In this document: positions 31,468-44,114 of the stretch, piece by piece
Layout of the letters: every line of letters begins with the position of its first letter
Numbering within the stretch: the stretch's first letter is position 1
Source of the DNA: Zoroaster sp. YZ-2022
Taxonomy: Eukaryota; Echinodermata; Asteroidea; Forcipulatida; Zoroasteridae
NCBI GenBank assembly: GCA_029582265.1
Contig: CM055816.1
Span: forward strand, 96,684,809 to 96,748,808
Direction of reading: 5' to 3'
Length of the DNA stretch: 64,000 nucleotides
Program-made: the position numbers and the translations under genes
The notes under the pieces: model-generated
Told to the model about the DNA's origin: nothing
What the model saw: the letters and a program-made list of their open reading frames with translations, nothing else
Databases searched by the model: none

Positions 31468-32604
31468 TAAACTAGCAGACGAAACCATTGTTGTGACATT
31501 CATTTAGGCTTTTACAGATCTCTGATATTGTAATCAAATTAATTACTGGCATTACTTATTTTAAATTGTGTAATTGCAATTTTGACAATCTCTGGTATTT
31601 TTTCTCCTTTCTCCTCGATGAGATTTATCGAACAAAAAAAAACAGTTCCAAAGTTCACAGAGCCTTCAAACTTGACAGATACTTATACCATAACATGTAG
31701 TTGTCAATAAATTTATGACATATAGTTTCAGGTAAAGTTGTAACGTCATGGTGACGTCATCAGATAGCGAAATACACTAAAATCAAATTTTAATATTTCC
31801 AAAAATCATATCTCATGAACCACAAAAGATATTTTCACAATCTTTGCATCATCTTACAGATCTTGAATTATGTTACATTTCGTACACAGACATGACCCCA
31901 ATCAGACCTCTCTTTCCAGTCGAAACCGGATATGGTATATGCCTTCAGTGGACGAAATTACTATTGACATGTGACCTTTTTTTAAATGTGAAGGATGACG
32001 TCATCACCTGTCACAGTGCCATCTTGTGGCAGGTTTAGAAAAATAATCTAAAAAATCATAGGAAATTTGAATATGACTTCTGCGAATAAAGTGATAGTGA
32101 CATCTTATATTCTCAAAAAATATGTTTGATAACAGTTCAGAGCGCCCCTAGTGGCATTTAAAAAAAAGGATTATTTTCCAATGTCAGAAATTGAACCAAA
32201 GCAAGTACTAACGTTATTTTTTCATGATCATGAGGAAGTTTCATTGTGTCATATATATGACCTTCAAATCACCTGTTCTGACCTTTACTTCCGGTCTAAA
32301 CAGGAAGTCTAAAGTCAACACATTCTAATGCAAAATTTATATATTTTTGAATATGAAATTGATATTGTTATAATAAAAGATGATACACCTTTGCAAAATA
32401 TGATATTGACATCATCGTTGATAATTTGATTGAACCGGAAGTGGACTCGAACACCGTGTGTTTGTTCCAACAAACACTTAAGCTCTAGTTTTAATTATTA
32501 GTGCCAACCCTATATACAATCAAACATTTAGTTTTTGTCGGGTTACAATGTATCTGCAAGTGAAACATAACCTTATTTTTTTTATTGGCCTGGTTATTTT
32601 ACAG
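31468..32604. other. Repeat stretch upstream of the 32605-33990 gene
   Basis: 31780-31930 is the inverted match of 7560-7690; further ACTTCCGG-type blocks lie at 32280-32310 and 32430. It may contain the intron preceding the first recognised exon. Confidence 0.45.
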
Positions 32605-33990
32605 GTGGTTCTTCCTAGTCTCCATATTTCCCTTGGAGTTTATAAGAAACTCTTTGATTTGTTCGAAAATTCCTGTCACAAGCTTGACATACAGTTGTGC
32701 CAAATTCAAGCAGAGCATGAAACAACTGAAGAGCCTTCTCCGACCAGTTTTGAGGAACAAGTTATTGCTGAAGTCAAACGACAGGAACTGATCCAAGGGC
32801 AACTTACCGAGAAACGTGAACGTCTTGAGGAGATAGAGGAGGAACTACCTCTGCACGTTATTCATGACAGTCTGGCAGCAGAACATCAGCATGTAGCAAA
32901 TGAAGCCCTTAAGTTGAGGCAGGAAATAGAAAAACATGTAAGGACAATAATGCTTACAATCAAAATAAATACATGATTTGCTGCGACAGCAATAGCAAAT
33001 CGAGTTGCTTGCTTCCATTTCCATGTTCACTTAATTTTTTTTTTACAGTACACAAATTAAATTATTGTCTGGTGTATATTCTTAAAGGAAACTGAAGCAG
33101 CAACAGCAGTCTTGCGCTACGGTACAGGTCCAGTAGCCAGTTCACTGGATAAAGTGCTCTCAACTTTCAAGATCTACAGACAGGCGTATCACGGAAAGTC
33201 TTTCGTGGGCAACCATGTCCAAAAATGCTGCAAGGTAATGAATGCTTAGGAATGATTACATCTTCATGTGTTATCTTGTTAAATGTATCATCACATGTCA
33301 TAATTCCTACCGTCATCTTGATTATAAATTTCAGCTTGAAGTAATAGATGCATTAACATCGGTTCCACGGCAAAGAGTTGAGGAACATATGAAAGACATG
33401 GACAATATTCCTATAGCAGTACAGATGCACTTACTACGCCAAGCAGCAACTTGCGGTAGCAATTTCAAAAACATATTTTTGAAATTTGCTGATGTGCATC
33501 AAGCTATTAACCATGCAGAATACATTGAAGAAGTGAACATTCATCGAACGGGTATGTGTCCCCAAAGCAATTACATGACAGTACTTGCATTACAGTTGTA
33601 CTAAAATGACCTGAACTATGCTCTTCAAAAATCCCTTTTCAAAATGATTTATTCTTATTTGTTCCCAAAACTGCAGAGATCGCCATTAAAGAATTCATGT
33701 ATACATATCGACAAATGTTCCACGGTCAAAATGTGACACCGAAACTACACTTACTCGAGGACCATGCAATTGAGCAGCTTCGAAGGTTCAAGGTTGGCTT
33801 TGGCTTCCTAAATGAGCAAGGAGGGGAGCTCATCCATACAGCTTTTAACCGCACAGGACGAACTGTTCATGGTATGCGAGATGACCTGCAGAGGCTGATG
33901 ACAATCATGAAACGTAACCACATAAGTACAGCACCAGAAGTCAGAGCAAGAGTCATCAAGCCAATAACTAAGCTACAGAAAAAGAACTGA
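32605..33990 (+). CDS. 3' exons of a conserved, probably transposon-derived gene
   Basis: Four exons join in one frame: 32605-32937, 33088-33234, 33335-33551 and 33677-33990, ending TGA. Acceptors are TTTACAG, TTAAAG, TTTCAG and CTGCAG; donors are GTAAGG, GTAATG and GTATGT. Phases 0, 0 and 1 agree, giving about 336 aa. The first exon is a long charged coiled-coil-like stretch. The last holds KLHLLEDHAIEQL and GFLNEQGGELIHTAFN, which I recall as a C-terminal signature shared by uncharacterised, transposase-associated proteins of aquatic invertebrates; the family is not named with confidence. The first exon opens with a splice acceptor, so 5' exons are missing or lie in the repeats upstream. 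No disabling mutation is seen. Confidence 0.7.
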
Positions 33991-34062
33991 TTAGCATGAT
34001 ATATGTCATGTACATGTACAAAATACCTCATTATAAATACAAATATTGGATGCATATGAGTG

Positions 34063-34180
34063 CAATGTCACAGAATATAATCACGAGGTGACATCTGGAC
34101 TGTTCCATTTTACGAGGTGAAGCCGAGTGAAATGGAACAGTCCAGATGTCACCGAGTGATTACATTCTGTGACATTGTTA
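34063..34180. repeat. Foldback with arms of about 54 bp
   Basis: The left arm starts CAATGTCACAGAATATAATC. The right arm is its near-complement, ending GATTACATTCTGTGACATTG. They pair over about 54 bp with few mismatches around a short loop (GAAGCC region). It lies 70 bp past the stop codon of the upstream gene. Confidence 0.85.
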
Positions 34181-35630
34181 CGAATGAAAGGCATCCAATA
34201 TTTTTGTTATATCTAACTCACATATAGATCCTTGTCATTTGATGCTTTTTAAATCAATTTTATTACAGTTTTAAACACTTGGTTAATAGAACAAGCCCCT
34301 CTCCAATGTCACACGTGATCTAGACGCGCGCGCCATAAGTATGCACACGCGGGTCAATGACCGCGAGCCATCCTATATTGCGCTATAGGAGAACACGTGA
34401 TGTGTGTTCCACCAATCATTAATTACAAAGATCTGTGTGTGAGTTATATAAATCAAGTTATCAACTGCAAAGGGGATATTCTGTTCTCTTCCTCCATGGT
34501 CTATCCAATGACAGCTCACAGCTGCTGCCCTTGCATTGACTAATTCGGCAGACAAATTAATACGAAGCCATTTAAGTGTAACCACATCCGTGTGCATGCC
34601 ATGCACACAAACCCTTTTACACGCAAGTCATGACTATACATACTTTTTTCATGTCTCTGTAACTGTAAGTGTAATGCTTCCGCAGTTCAGGGTAAAAAAT
34701 GCTTGACAATTCTTTACTTCTTGCCCATGTATTGCAACCCTTATAAATAAATCAAAAGAAGTGGATATTTAGCCGGCACCGGCTAAATTTAAGTAAACAA
34801 TATTTTGCCGGCTACTTGTACAGCGCCCTCTATAATTGTAAAAAATATTAATTCGTCCCACATAGCTTTACAGTTACACATTCTTTTTTTTTCTAATTTA
34901 ATTAGACTAGCCCTAGGCTAGGGCCTAATAAGGAACTAAAATGAAGCCTGCTTTAACTTGGAAGAGCACATTTTAAATTATACCTCCATGGTTTTAACCC
35001 GTTATTTCCAAAACACAAACTAACGTTAAGCCCAACGACGTTAGGCCTACCTGATGAGTGATAACAACACGACAGACATGACAAACCCCAACTGCCAAAG
35101 GACAGGTCATTTTGGATTTGACAATGTTCATGCATGGTCTGGAGGAGGAAGTATTCCTCCTCCATAGTTCACTGTGGACAAAAAATGACAGTCATCTATT
35201 CTAACTTTAATCTAACGTTACTTAACTGTGTTACTGTTAATTAAAGTTCATTATTTATTTTTATATTTTATGGAAGTTGGAATTCTTTCTAGGCTACCAC
35301 TTTTACCACACCATGAAAATTTCCCGTCAACAACAATGCATAACGTTAGAGAGCTATGATTTTTATGGATGAACATGCAACAACGTCAACGAGCAACGTT
35401 AATAAAAAATAAATAATAAGCCTACTGTGTAACGTTACGCCTATCCCTAGCCCTTTAAATTTTACATGGATTTTGTACGCGTGGCGTGTGGCTGCAAAAT
35501 TTCAATTTCGCCCCTCATTATATCGCGTGTATTATCCACGCATAGGGGGCGAACGTACAAGCGAGCAACGAATTTCATAGCCAATTTCACGACAACTTTC
35601 CCTCAACAAAATAAAATGTCCTACACTTAC
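34181..35630. other. Intergenic or intronic stretch
   Basis: No coding exon is recognised. TTAGGCC/GGCCTA and AACGTTA words are frequent between 34900 and 35450. It would be intron if the exon at 35700 is real. Confidence 0.35.
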
Positions 35631-35700
35631 CACTGGCGTTAATGTAGAAAGCAACATCTAAAGTGTCCTCACTAACGATTTGAATGACTTCGTAAGCCAT
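35631..35700 (-). CDS. Candidate first coding exon of an unidentified gene
   Basis: ATG at 35700 opens 23 codons (MAYEVIQIVSEDTLDVAFYI...) ending at a perfect donor GTAAGTGTAGG (from 35630), phase 1. Context around the ATG (AAAATGG) is favourable. No following exon is identified to the left. The phase-1 donor after a short acidic lead resembles the 5' exon of the 371-2982 gene. Confidence 0.4.
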
Positions 35701-36843
35701 TTTCATTTAGAAAAAAGGCCGTCTCTTCGACAACCGTTAATAAAATCGCGCCTACTAAAGCAAGGAGAACCCCGCAAGAATCAGCGAAAACAACCCGGCA
35801 TGGGATGAACGGCATCTGGAAAATCATTGTGGGGTCAGATAAATTATTATTCATCATAGTAACCCCAATGAATATGTATGACATGTTGTGTAGGATCAAA
35901 CAATAGGAATTTTTGAATAGCTGCGTATTTGGTAAACGGTCAACGCGTCACCAACCTGCATGCATAAATAAAGTGACGTCATACACGCGGTGAAAAGATT
36001 CGGACGACAGAGGGCGTACTTTAATAACAGGTGAAACAGCCGTGATGTCACAAAGAAAGTGATATAATAAACAGAGTAGTATTTTTAGGCTTAAACAATC
36101 AAAGAATAGAAAACAGTATGGGGGCCGATTTGATAAGCCAAGGCTGTACTCAGTAATAACAATTAGTAGTAATATTACAAAATGAGGCAATGTGAGACCT
36201 TATCCCATACAAAACAGGCCACACGCGCCACAAAACGCGACCCATGGGAGAAAGGACGAACATGCCCCTCACAATCTGAACGAATATCAGCAATGGTAAT
36301 TATTAATACATGTCTGAATATTCATCCTGAACAATTCCGACCCTTCAGGGGAAAGATGAACCCCATCAAAGCGAAATAAATGAAAAATGACCACTTAAAT
36401 TGCGGGTGATGCATAACTGCTACCCCTATTCGCCGGCTGACTGACATGACCTAGCCCATTTGTTGATGGACCGCCGTTTCATTTCTAATTTAGATTGGGA
36501 AAGCGCCCCGAAATAACAAGCCCGAGGGAGGATGTCCGACCAAACAAGCCGAGCTCCTGGGAAATAAGCGCAGCATCCTCCCATAAAATGCGCATGCTTT
36601 GACGAATACAAAAGGAATCTAATGGGACCAGATCATTGGTGTAAAGTTGATTAGGGTATCAAATTATCCCTTGAAAATTTTTCCAGAGGTGCTATTATGT
36701 CAGTACAATTAATCATAATAATTCAAAAATTGGAATCACTGTAAATTTGTGAAACTTGTATCTCTTGATTCTTATAAAGTAGGCCTACATATATGAATAC
36801 ATGTACAATGTAAATACATTTTTACCAAAACTGTAAAAATATA
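35701..36843. other. Intergenic stretch
   Basis: No gene or clear repeat is recognised; short open frames lack support. Confidence 0.4.
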
Positions 36844-37702
36844 TGTTGGGCGCGATCGGTCGATCTGCACGATAGCCCGATCGCGCTGCGCTATTGGGCG
36901 ATCTATCGTTCGCACAGCAATCGGTTGATCGTGCAAGGACATGTTTGCGCCATCGCCAGATTGTGCAACGCAAGACTTGCGCGATCGCGCAGCAACGGGT
37001 TAGCACGATCGATCGATCGGGAAGTAAGGGCGTTATCGGTCGATCGTCAGAGTGCGTTGCGCGTTTGATCGATCGTGCGGGAACGGATTTGAGCGATCGG
37101 TCAATCGTGCATGCGTAAGTATGCGCGATCGATCGGTCACGCAGGAATGGCTTCGCGCTATGAGTCGATCGTCAAGAAATGGCTTTGCGCGATCGATCGA
37201 TCGTGCAGAAGTAGTTTTGTGCGATCACTTGATCGCGCATGGAGGGCTTTTGCGTGATCGATCTGTAGGGCAGAATTTTGGTGGTCGATCAATCGCGCAG
37301 CACGGAACTTATGACATGATCGACCGATGGCGCATGGAGGGCTTTTGCGCGATCGATCGGTTTGTAGGGCAGAATTTTAGTGGCCCATCAATCGCGCAGC
37401 ACAGAACTTGCACGATCAATCGATCGCGCATGAAAGGCTTCATCGCGATCGGTCGATCATATTATAGAATCTGATTTTGAAGGTAGCTTTTGTCATACAT
37501 TCATTTTGGTCATGAAACGTTTCGGATGTTCCAGTAGGGCATATGGACTTATAAACATGAGTGCCACCAGCTGAGTCGAACACCTTTTCTTTCCAATTCA
37601 CGGCTCATGAAAAAAAATTCAAGGGAGTAAAGTTGGAGATTTTCTACGGATCGACCGTCGATCGAGCGACAGCACGTACAAATCTACTGATCGTGCCCAA
37701 CA
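36844..37702. mobile_element. 859-bp TIR element filled with GATCGATC repeats
   Basis: The ends are inverted: TGTTGGGCGCGATCGGTCGA (36844) and the complement of TGTTGGGCACGATCAGTAGA (ending 37702), 17 of 20 matching. From 36850 to 37460 a degenerate unit of about 25-35 bp centred on GCGCGATCGATCGATCGTGC repeats some 20 times. It has no coding sequence of its own; the apparent open frames follow the repeat. Confidence 0.72.
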
Positions 37703-38121
37703 TTAGTAATTATAGTATACTATAAGCTTAATTAAGCAAAGGAATGATGACCAAGAGACTGGGCATGACTTGTGTAGACTTGATTATTAAGTGTGGTGCT
37801 GAACGAACAAAACGAATTGTGACTTGAAATTAAATCTAAATGACATCCTGAATGGTTGCCAAAGCAAAGAGGACAGGAGGCAAAACACTCAACTAAATGT
37901 AGGTAAAGAGACAACAGTTTATTTAAGAATAAGAAAAAAACATGTTATTGGGATCAGGGCAAGCAGCTTGAGGGTTTTATCCAGCAATAGAGGAGCAGAA
38001 TCAACGAATTCAATCCTCGTGGATTTTCCTGTCAGCTAGCTGTTTTATCGCATATGTTACATGTATAACGTACAAGGAAAACTGTCTAGTAATCCATTCT
38101 GTTCTTGTTTGTCACAGTACC
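37703..38121. other. Intergenic stretch
   Basis: Nothing is recognised. Confidence 0.35.
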
Positions 38122-39079
38122 CTACGTTTCAATCAAAGGATCCACATAATCTAGGACTTTTTGGTATCCACTGTGTTTCAGCTCCTCCGCGTGGATATGG
38201 TAGACAGTATCACAAATCCAACCAGCATGCAGGACATGTAGATATTTTGCACTGCCATCATCCTGTTGGGAAGAAAAAACAAACAAAAGGGGTTTCTGTA
38301 TGTCACGTGATCATAAAAATCAGTTTGTTGTAAAATTTAACAAACAGAATGAAACTCTTTCATGTTATGTAGCTAAAGTAAGTAAATGGTCATAAGAGTC
38401 AATAAATCAATTGATGGATCGATTGATTGATTGATTCATAAATACATACAAAATAATCAATAAATATTTCATGATTTTAAGAAAATGGTAATGATCAATG
38501 ATAATTGCAGCACCAAAAAATTGGGTAATGACTCCAAAACGAACTGGAATTGGATTTGATGAAAGACTATAATGTAAGGGAGTGAGCTATTTGACAAACT
38601 ACACACAGTATTATTCAAAGCTAAGGCTACACTGAAGGAGATGCAGCACCAACACTAACACTAAAGTGCAGACACTATCACTTTTTATTTGGAATGTTTG
38701 GTTAAGGAAATTAAGTTCTGTAGTGTTGGTGACTGCTTGAGTGAAAAGGTCGTGACGTCATTGTAAAATAATACCTAGGCCAGTAGGGTTGCCTGCTACA
38801 TACCTGATCCTTCCTGTTGTTTGTTACAACAAGTGCCTTTGCTGCATCTAATCCAGGCAGATTCATCAAACATAACTGTTTCTTTTTTACCCAGGACCGC
38901 AAATGTGGATCCACTTTTTCCTCTAGATTTTCCAGGTGATGCTTGATTGCCTTATGCTTTTCGGCACTGAGGACGGGACTTTTCGGATTTGCCGCTTGGC
39001 CATCTACAATCGTTTGCATAGTTTCCTTAAAAGAAACATCCATCTCGGAAGTTGTTTTGAAGGAAGTTAACATAAACAA
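38122..39079 (-). CDS. Two-exon fragment resembling an integrase zinc-binding region
   Basis: Exon 39079-38804 (donor GTATGTAGC) joins in phase 0 to exon 38262-38122 (acceptor CTTCCCAACAG), ending TAG; about 138 aa. The second exon has ICDTVYHIHAEELKHSGYQK, which resembles the H-H half of the HHCC zinc-binding segment before retroviral-type integrase or Ginger transposase cores. The expected Cys pair and catalytic core are absent because the frame stops at VDPLIET. Possibly a truncated, domesticated fragment. ATG at 39079 or 39073 could start it; a 5' exon in the gap is also possible. Confidence 0.5.
38263..38803. other. Intron of the fragment above
   Basis: Contains GATT/ATTC-rich low-complexity sequence near 38400-38450 and nothing coding. 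Confidence 0.45.
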
Positions 39080-39183
39080 AAGTACCCGCGCAATGCAAAA
39101 TGAACAATTTTACCCACCTTTCTTCGTATGCATGTGCAGATCCTCCATCCGTGAACAAGTGAGGGCGCTGTGTCACCTAGTGA

Positions 39184-39683
39184 NNNNNNNNNNNNNNNNN
39201 NNNNNNNNNNNNNNNNNNNNNNNNNNNNNNNNNNNNNNNNNNNNNNNNNNNNNNNNNNNNNNNNNNNNNNNNNNNNNNNNNNNNNNNNNNNNNNNNNNNN
39301 NNNNNNNNNNNNNNNNNNNNNNNNNNNNNNNNNNNNNNNNNNNNNNNNNNNNNNNNNNNNNNNNNNNNNNNNNNNNNNNNNNNNNNNNNNNNNNNNNNNN
39401 NNNNNNNNNNNNNNNNNNNNNNNNNNNNNNNNNNNNNNNNNNNNNNNNNNNNNNNNNNNNNNNNNNNNNNNNNNNNNNNNNNNNNNNNNNNNNNNNNNNN
39501 NNNNNNNNNNNNNNNNNNNNNNNNNNNNNNNNNNNNNNNNNNNNNNNNNNNNNNNNNNNNNNNNNNNNNNNNNNNNNNNNNNNNNNNNNNNNNNNNNNNN
39601 NNNNNNNNNNNNNNNNNNNNNNNNNNNNNNNNNNNNNNNNNNNNNNNNNNNNNNNNNNNNNNNNNNNNNNNNNNNNNNNNNNN
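39184..39683. other. Assembly gap of 500 N
   Basis: Exactly 500 unresolved bases. Confidence 0.99.
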
Positions 39684-41017
39684 TTTATCCGGGCAGACCG
39701 CCCAATAAGAGCCAATATTGTCAGGGGCCGGGGCCCAGCGAGATTTGACCGGGATTGTAGGTCTTAACTTGATTGTACTTAATTGTACAGTACTGAAATT
39801 ACTCACAGTTTACGTGTCCTAGATGATAGAATCCGTCATCACACCAACTTGAACCCACACCAGCTTTCGGGAAAATCTCGGCCTTTTTTCGTCTCGAATT
39901 TTTTTTTTCACTCTAATTTTTTATAGATTGGTGAAATTCTTGCGTCGGGAGATAAACAATTGATTTAATTTTGCCCCTCTCGATTTTGTTTTCCTCTCGA
40001 ATTTTTTTTTTTTTTTCACCTCGAATTTTTTTTCCTCCTCGAATTTTTTGTTTTTCACTCTCGAAAATTTGTTTTTCAACTGAATGTTTTTTTTTCATGT
40101 CCCTTTAGGGGCTCCGTATCTACCACATAAAAACCTGACTTGGAGTATCACTTTCATGCCGTCTCTGCGATGAGCTGACCTCCCACCGCTGAGCGCTGTG
40201 TATAATTATACTATGAACAAATTCATTCATAATTCCCGCGCTACTAAACGTACATAATTACCCTTACGTATACACGTATGGTAATATACATACTGTGTAC
40301 GTGCGTACGTTGAACTTACACGCGCCCACACACACAACTCGTAATGCATGCATTTCTATCGGGAAAACTCGTACGAACTTGAACTTGGAGTGAAAAAACC
40401 GCCGTGAAAAAACATTATATCTCGAAATTTAAATTTGCCCTCATCATTATATTTAGAGTAAGGATTTAATAATTCATAACTTAACAAGCTTTTGATATGA
40501 AATGCACAAGGAAATGATGAATATGTGATATTTATGTCTTCCAAATATAGTGCAAGACGTTCTTTTTTTACGTTTTTCTGTGAGCCACCGAGCATAACAA
40601 AATCCTAATTTTTTATGCTTTCCCATAATGTTTATGCCCTAATATGTCCTAAAATGACAACAAATGACAAAATATCGTTTTATTACAATACGTTTTTATG
40701 ATATTTTCGAAAAATCAAGTAATTACAGAAGTTAAACAAATTATACCCGCTACGGTTTTGTACGTGTATACGCCGCAATGTTTGTTGCACAATAAACAAA
40801 CGATTATTGGAGGAAACATTTCTCAACACACGCATGCTGGATACTTCGTTTGCGTGCGCGCTATGTAATTGGAACGGCTATGTTGTAGGTTTCAAAGCGC
40901 GGTGAAACATTAACAGGCAAGTCTCCTTCATTATCTTCATTTACAAGGGACATTCTCTTCTCATATTTGGTTACCGTGTCTTTATCCAAAACTGACTGGA
41001 AGACCTGAAACGCATGA
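39684..41017. other. Intergenic stretch with CTCGAATTTTTTT repeats
   Basis: From 39893 to 40060 a loose tandem of CTCGAATTTTTTT (about seven copies with spacers) is present. No gene is recognised in the rest. Confidence 0.5.
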
Positions 41018-42282
41018 TCAGCTCCTTGTACGGGCACTTGTGACGGCGTCAGCTGTGCATGTGCTTGACTGAAACGTCAAAGATGGCTTCAGCTTGTCAT
41101 TGGAAATGGCTTGTCTGTTTATGGGATAAATCCCTGAAGACTTGAAACTGTTGGCAATGGTAAGAGGCTTGTAGAAAGCACCAACAGTTTTGTGTAGCTT
41201 CCTTGGAATGTTGCTTTGTTGATTGGTTTCCTGGTGCTCCTTGGTATTTTTCTTCACGGTTGTATTCCACTGCCTCTTCAATGGACCAAACATACCCACA
41301 TCTAATGGTTGCATCAGATGGGTTGCATTTGGGACAATGCGAACGAGTTCAATACCATGAGCAACTGCATAGTCAAATGTGTTGATATCAATATGGCAGG
41401 ACGCACTATCAATGAGGAGAACAACCGGGCGCTCAGGACCAGCATGTCTGTCAAAATGATCCAGGAATTTTAGGAACGTATCACCATCTATCCATCCCTT
41501 CTTTGTATAGTGGACAGCTGATCCTCTCGCTGACCCAACCAATGGATCATATGCTGTGGGACGTGGCTTTGGGAAAACAAAGAATGGTGGCATAAGTGCT
41601 CCTTCTGCACTACCATAAAACATTACTGTTAATCGCTGCTTTGTGGATCCCCCCGAGAGATGTGGTAGTGAACCTGGATATTCCGACGTGCCCTGACTTG
41701 CTTCCCATCTGAAATCCAGTTTCATCTGCATTCCAGATTCTGTGTGGTTTGTCCAATAATTGCAGATTGGACACAAATTCATTGTAACTCTCGAACCATT
41801 CATCGATTTTGTCTTGTGTTACTTTTATTCTTGATGATTCAAGCACCTTCTTCTTTGAACTACATCAGAGTTTCTTGCCATGAATCCGTAGTACCAAGTG
41901 TAGCTGGGTCTACTGGTCTTGAAGTTTCTCCTCTCCTTCTTTAGAAGTCCCTCAACAAAATCAAGGAAATATCCATTTCTGACAGCCACCTAGCAAGAGC
42001 ACGCTCTTCCTCAATATTAAAAATTGACACTGGACCATTCCTGCTATCAATCTCTACATCACCGGATACTCTCCTATGTAGAAACCCATATGACAAATTA
42101 TTTTGTCGTGCTGCTTTCCTTATTGACATTTTGTTTCCAACTACCTGATGAACTGCTTCCTCAATGCTTGACGCTCTGTTGGGTGATCTTGTATGGAAGC
42201 CCCTTGAATACCTTTTCCGTCCCTTACTCTTCTTCGAAGGTTGACTGAAGGTAGTCATCAGCGTCCCCTTCCTCTTCCCCAT
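41018..42282 (-). pseudogene. pogo/Tigger-like DDE transposase, frameshifted
   Basis: Three minus-strand blocks in different frames: 42282-41941 with an N-terminal Psq-type helix-turn-helix (IEEAVHQVVGNKMSIRKAAR) and the start of a CENP-B-type domain (FNIEEERALARWL); a middle block 41846-41610 with the first catalytic Asp (NADETGFQM); and 41803-41018 with the second (LLIDSASCHID) and third (LMQPLDVGMFGPLK) acidic positions and a C-terminus ending near 41018. Both frame changes fall inside otherwise conserved sequence, so the copy is dead. No terminal inverted repeats were located. Confidence 0.87.
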
Positions 42283-42399
42283 TATCTGAAGAAAAAATAT
42301 TTTACATGCAAAAAATTGTACTCCTATAGTCTGAATATGATTCCTAACAACTTGTAAAAATGTTGGTATTGTTGCTTGAGATTAAAAATATAACAGTTC

Positions 42400-42850
42400 A
42401 TAACACTATAAACTAAAGCAAAAGAAAAAATTCCATCTGAAATGAATGCACACAATGAAAGGGACAAGTGTTGCCCTGGTTTCATTTAATACAGATATTA
42501 AAAAATTGGGCATAGGTTCTGCGGTGGTTACCCATTCAACAAAGCAAACCAAATAAGGTCCAAGTACAGTATGCATTCCCAATAAATAATCAACAAATTG
42601 GGCATAGGTTCTCCTGCGGGTGGTTAACCCATTTTGTATACTTTCAACTAAACAAACTAGACTATAGGTTTCCCTAATGAATAATTTAGAAATTGGGCAT
42701 AACGTTAGGTTCCCCTGCAGGTTGTTACCGTTCAACGAAAAAAAATATATATAACATTTCATAACACTATAAACTAAAGCAAAAGAAAAAAATAGGCCTA
42801 TTTTTTGTGAAATAATTTTTTCTGATAAGTTAAACATTAAAAAAGCACTT
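42400..42850. repeat. Three diverged tandem units of about 100 bp
   Basis: TTGGGCATAGGTTC/TTGGGCATAACGTTAGGTTC starts units near 42507, 42598 and 42692, each followed by GGTTGTTACC-like and TTCAAC words. CATAACACTATAAACTAAAG occurs at 42399 and again at 42760. This is non-coding repeat upstream of the transposase relic. Confidence 0.6.
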
Positions 42851-42984
42851 ACCTTTCTCTTTCTTTCTGATTATGCCTTTTGTAACATTGGGGCTTTGTC
42901 AAAGACACGGAAGGGATCCAACCAAAAAAAAACCACAGAGCAAGGGATCCAACCCAGTCACAAAAAAATTGCTTCTGTCCCGCG

Positions 42985-43379
42985 AGAGCAGCACAGCTTG
43001 TCACCTATTCCTGCTAGACAAAATACAGCGGCGTGTTGTTAACCTGGTAGGCCATGAACTGGCAGCTTCATTGGAACCCCTTATTCATCGTCGCAATGTA
43101 GCCTCACTTTGTCTCTTCTATAGATACTATCATGGAATGTGCTCCAACGGTCTTTCGTCGGTCGTCCCTCCAAACCGTCCTTTTGGTAGCACTACTCGCT
43201 TCTCAGTCCATTCACATCCTCATACAGTCACAGTTCCCAAATGCAATTCTAAGATGTATTCAACAAGTTTCTTCCCACGTACTGCTTCACTTTGGAATTC
43301 CCTTCCTTCATCTTGTTTCCCTGTTGCATACAATCCATTTAAGTTCAAGCGTAGTGTCAACAGGTTTCTCTTAACTTGA
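42985..43379 (+). pseudogene. 3' end of a LINE reverse transcriptase
   Basis: The open fragment encodes the conserved tail of non-LTR reverse transcriptases: LDKIQRRVVNLVG, then HRRNVASLCLFYRYYHG, then FPRTASLWNSLPSSCFP, ending in FKRSVNRFLLT and a stop. The RT core is absent, so the insertion is 5'-truncated. The A-rich stretch at 43441-43460 may mark the 3' tail. Confidence 0.82.
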
Positions 43380-44114
43380 CTAATTTTCTTGTTAGCCCTC
43401 GCCTTGAGTGTCCTTTTGGCATTGTGATGGGCGACTTACATATAAAAAAAAATATATAAAAAAAGCACACAAACCCGGCGACAAAACACAAAACAACGGC
43501 GCAGGCAAATGAAAGTGAAGCGCGCCTAAAAAAAAAAAAACCCAAATATCTGTTCTTACGATCGCAATTCCTTCCTCAAAGTTTAATTTTCTGACAAAAA
43601 ACAATATTATTGCAAGAATCAGTTAAAATAATGTATTTTTAAAGCAATGTTTAACTGCAGATGTTACTCAAAACATGTTGCCGATCGTCTGCTACATCAA
43701 AGCGTTTTGCAAGTCCTCCATCTTGAAAACACAAGTAACGTTATCGACGGCTGTTTGATGAAATAGTTTTACATTCTTCGACATATAAAAATGTACGCGT
43801 CAAGTGTATTAAATAACTAAACATTCCAAAACAGCCGTATGATTTTACCTGACAGAGCGCGCCCGCCATTGATGCAGCTCGGCTCTGAATTGGCATTTTT
43901 TAAATGTTGAGTGATCCGGAACTGGTCAAGGGTACGATGTCACAAAAAATACGATTTCGGTAATTTTATCACCTCAAAAAATAAGACGACTGCTCAGTAT
44001 TTACTCTTTTTAGACATCGGAAGCATTTTAAATTAACTTTATCTGCTCAGACGTTCAAATTTGAAAGGTGAGAAGTTTTAACAGCGTTTTTGAACCAACA
44101 TTTTCTTTTGAAAT
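43380..44114. other. Intergenic stretch
   Basis: No gene is recognised. It shares GATCCGGAACTGGTCAA with 44648 (first copy about 43914). Confidence 0.35.

Noticed and set aside
37052..37474. 140-codon frame in the GATC array
   Set aside because: It follows the tandem repeat and has no protein-like features.
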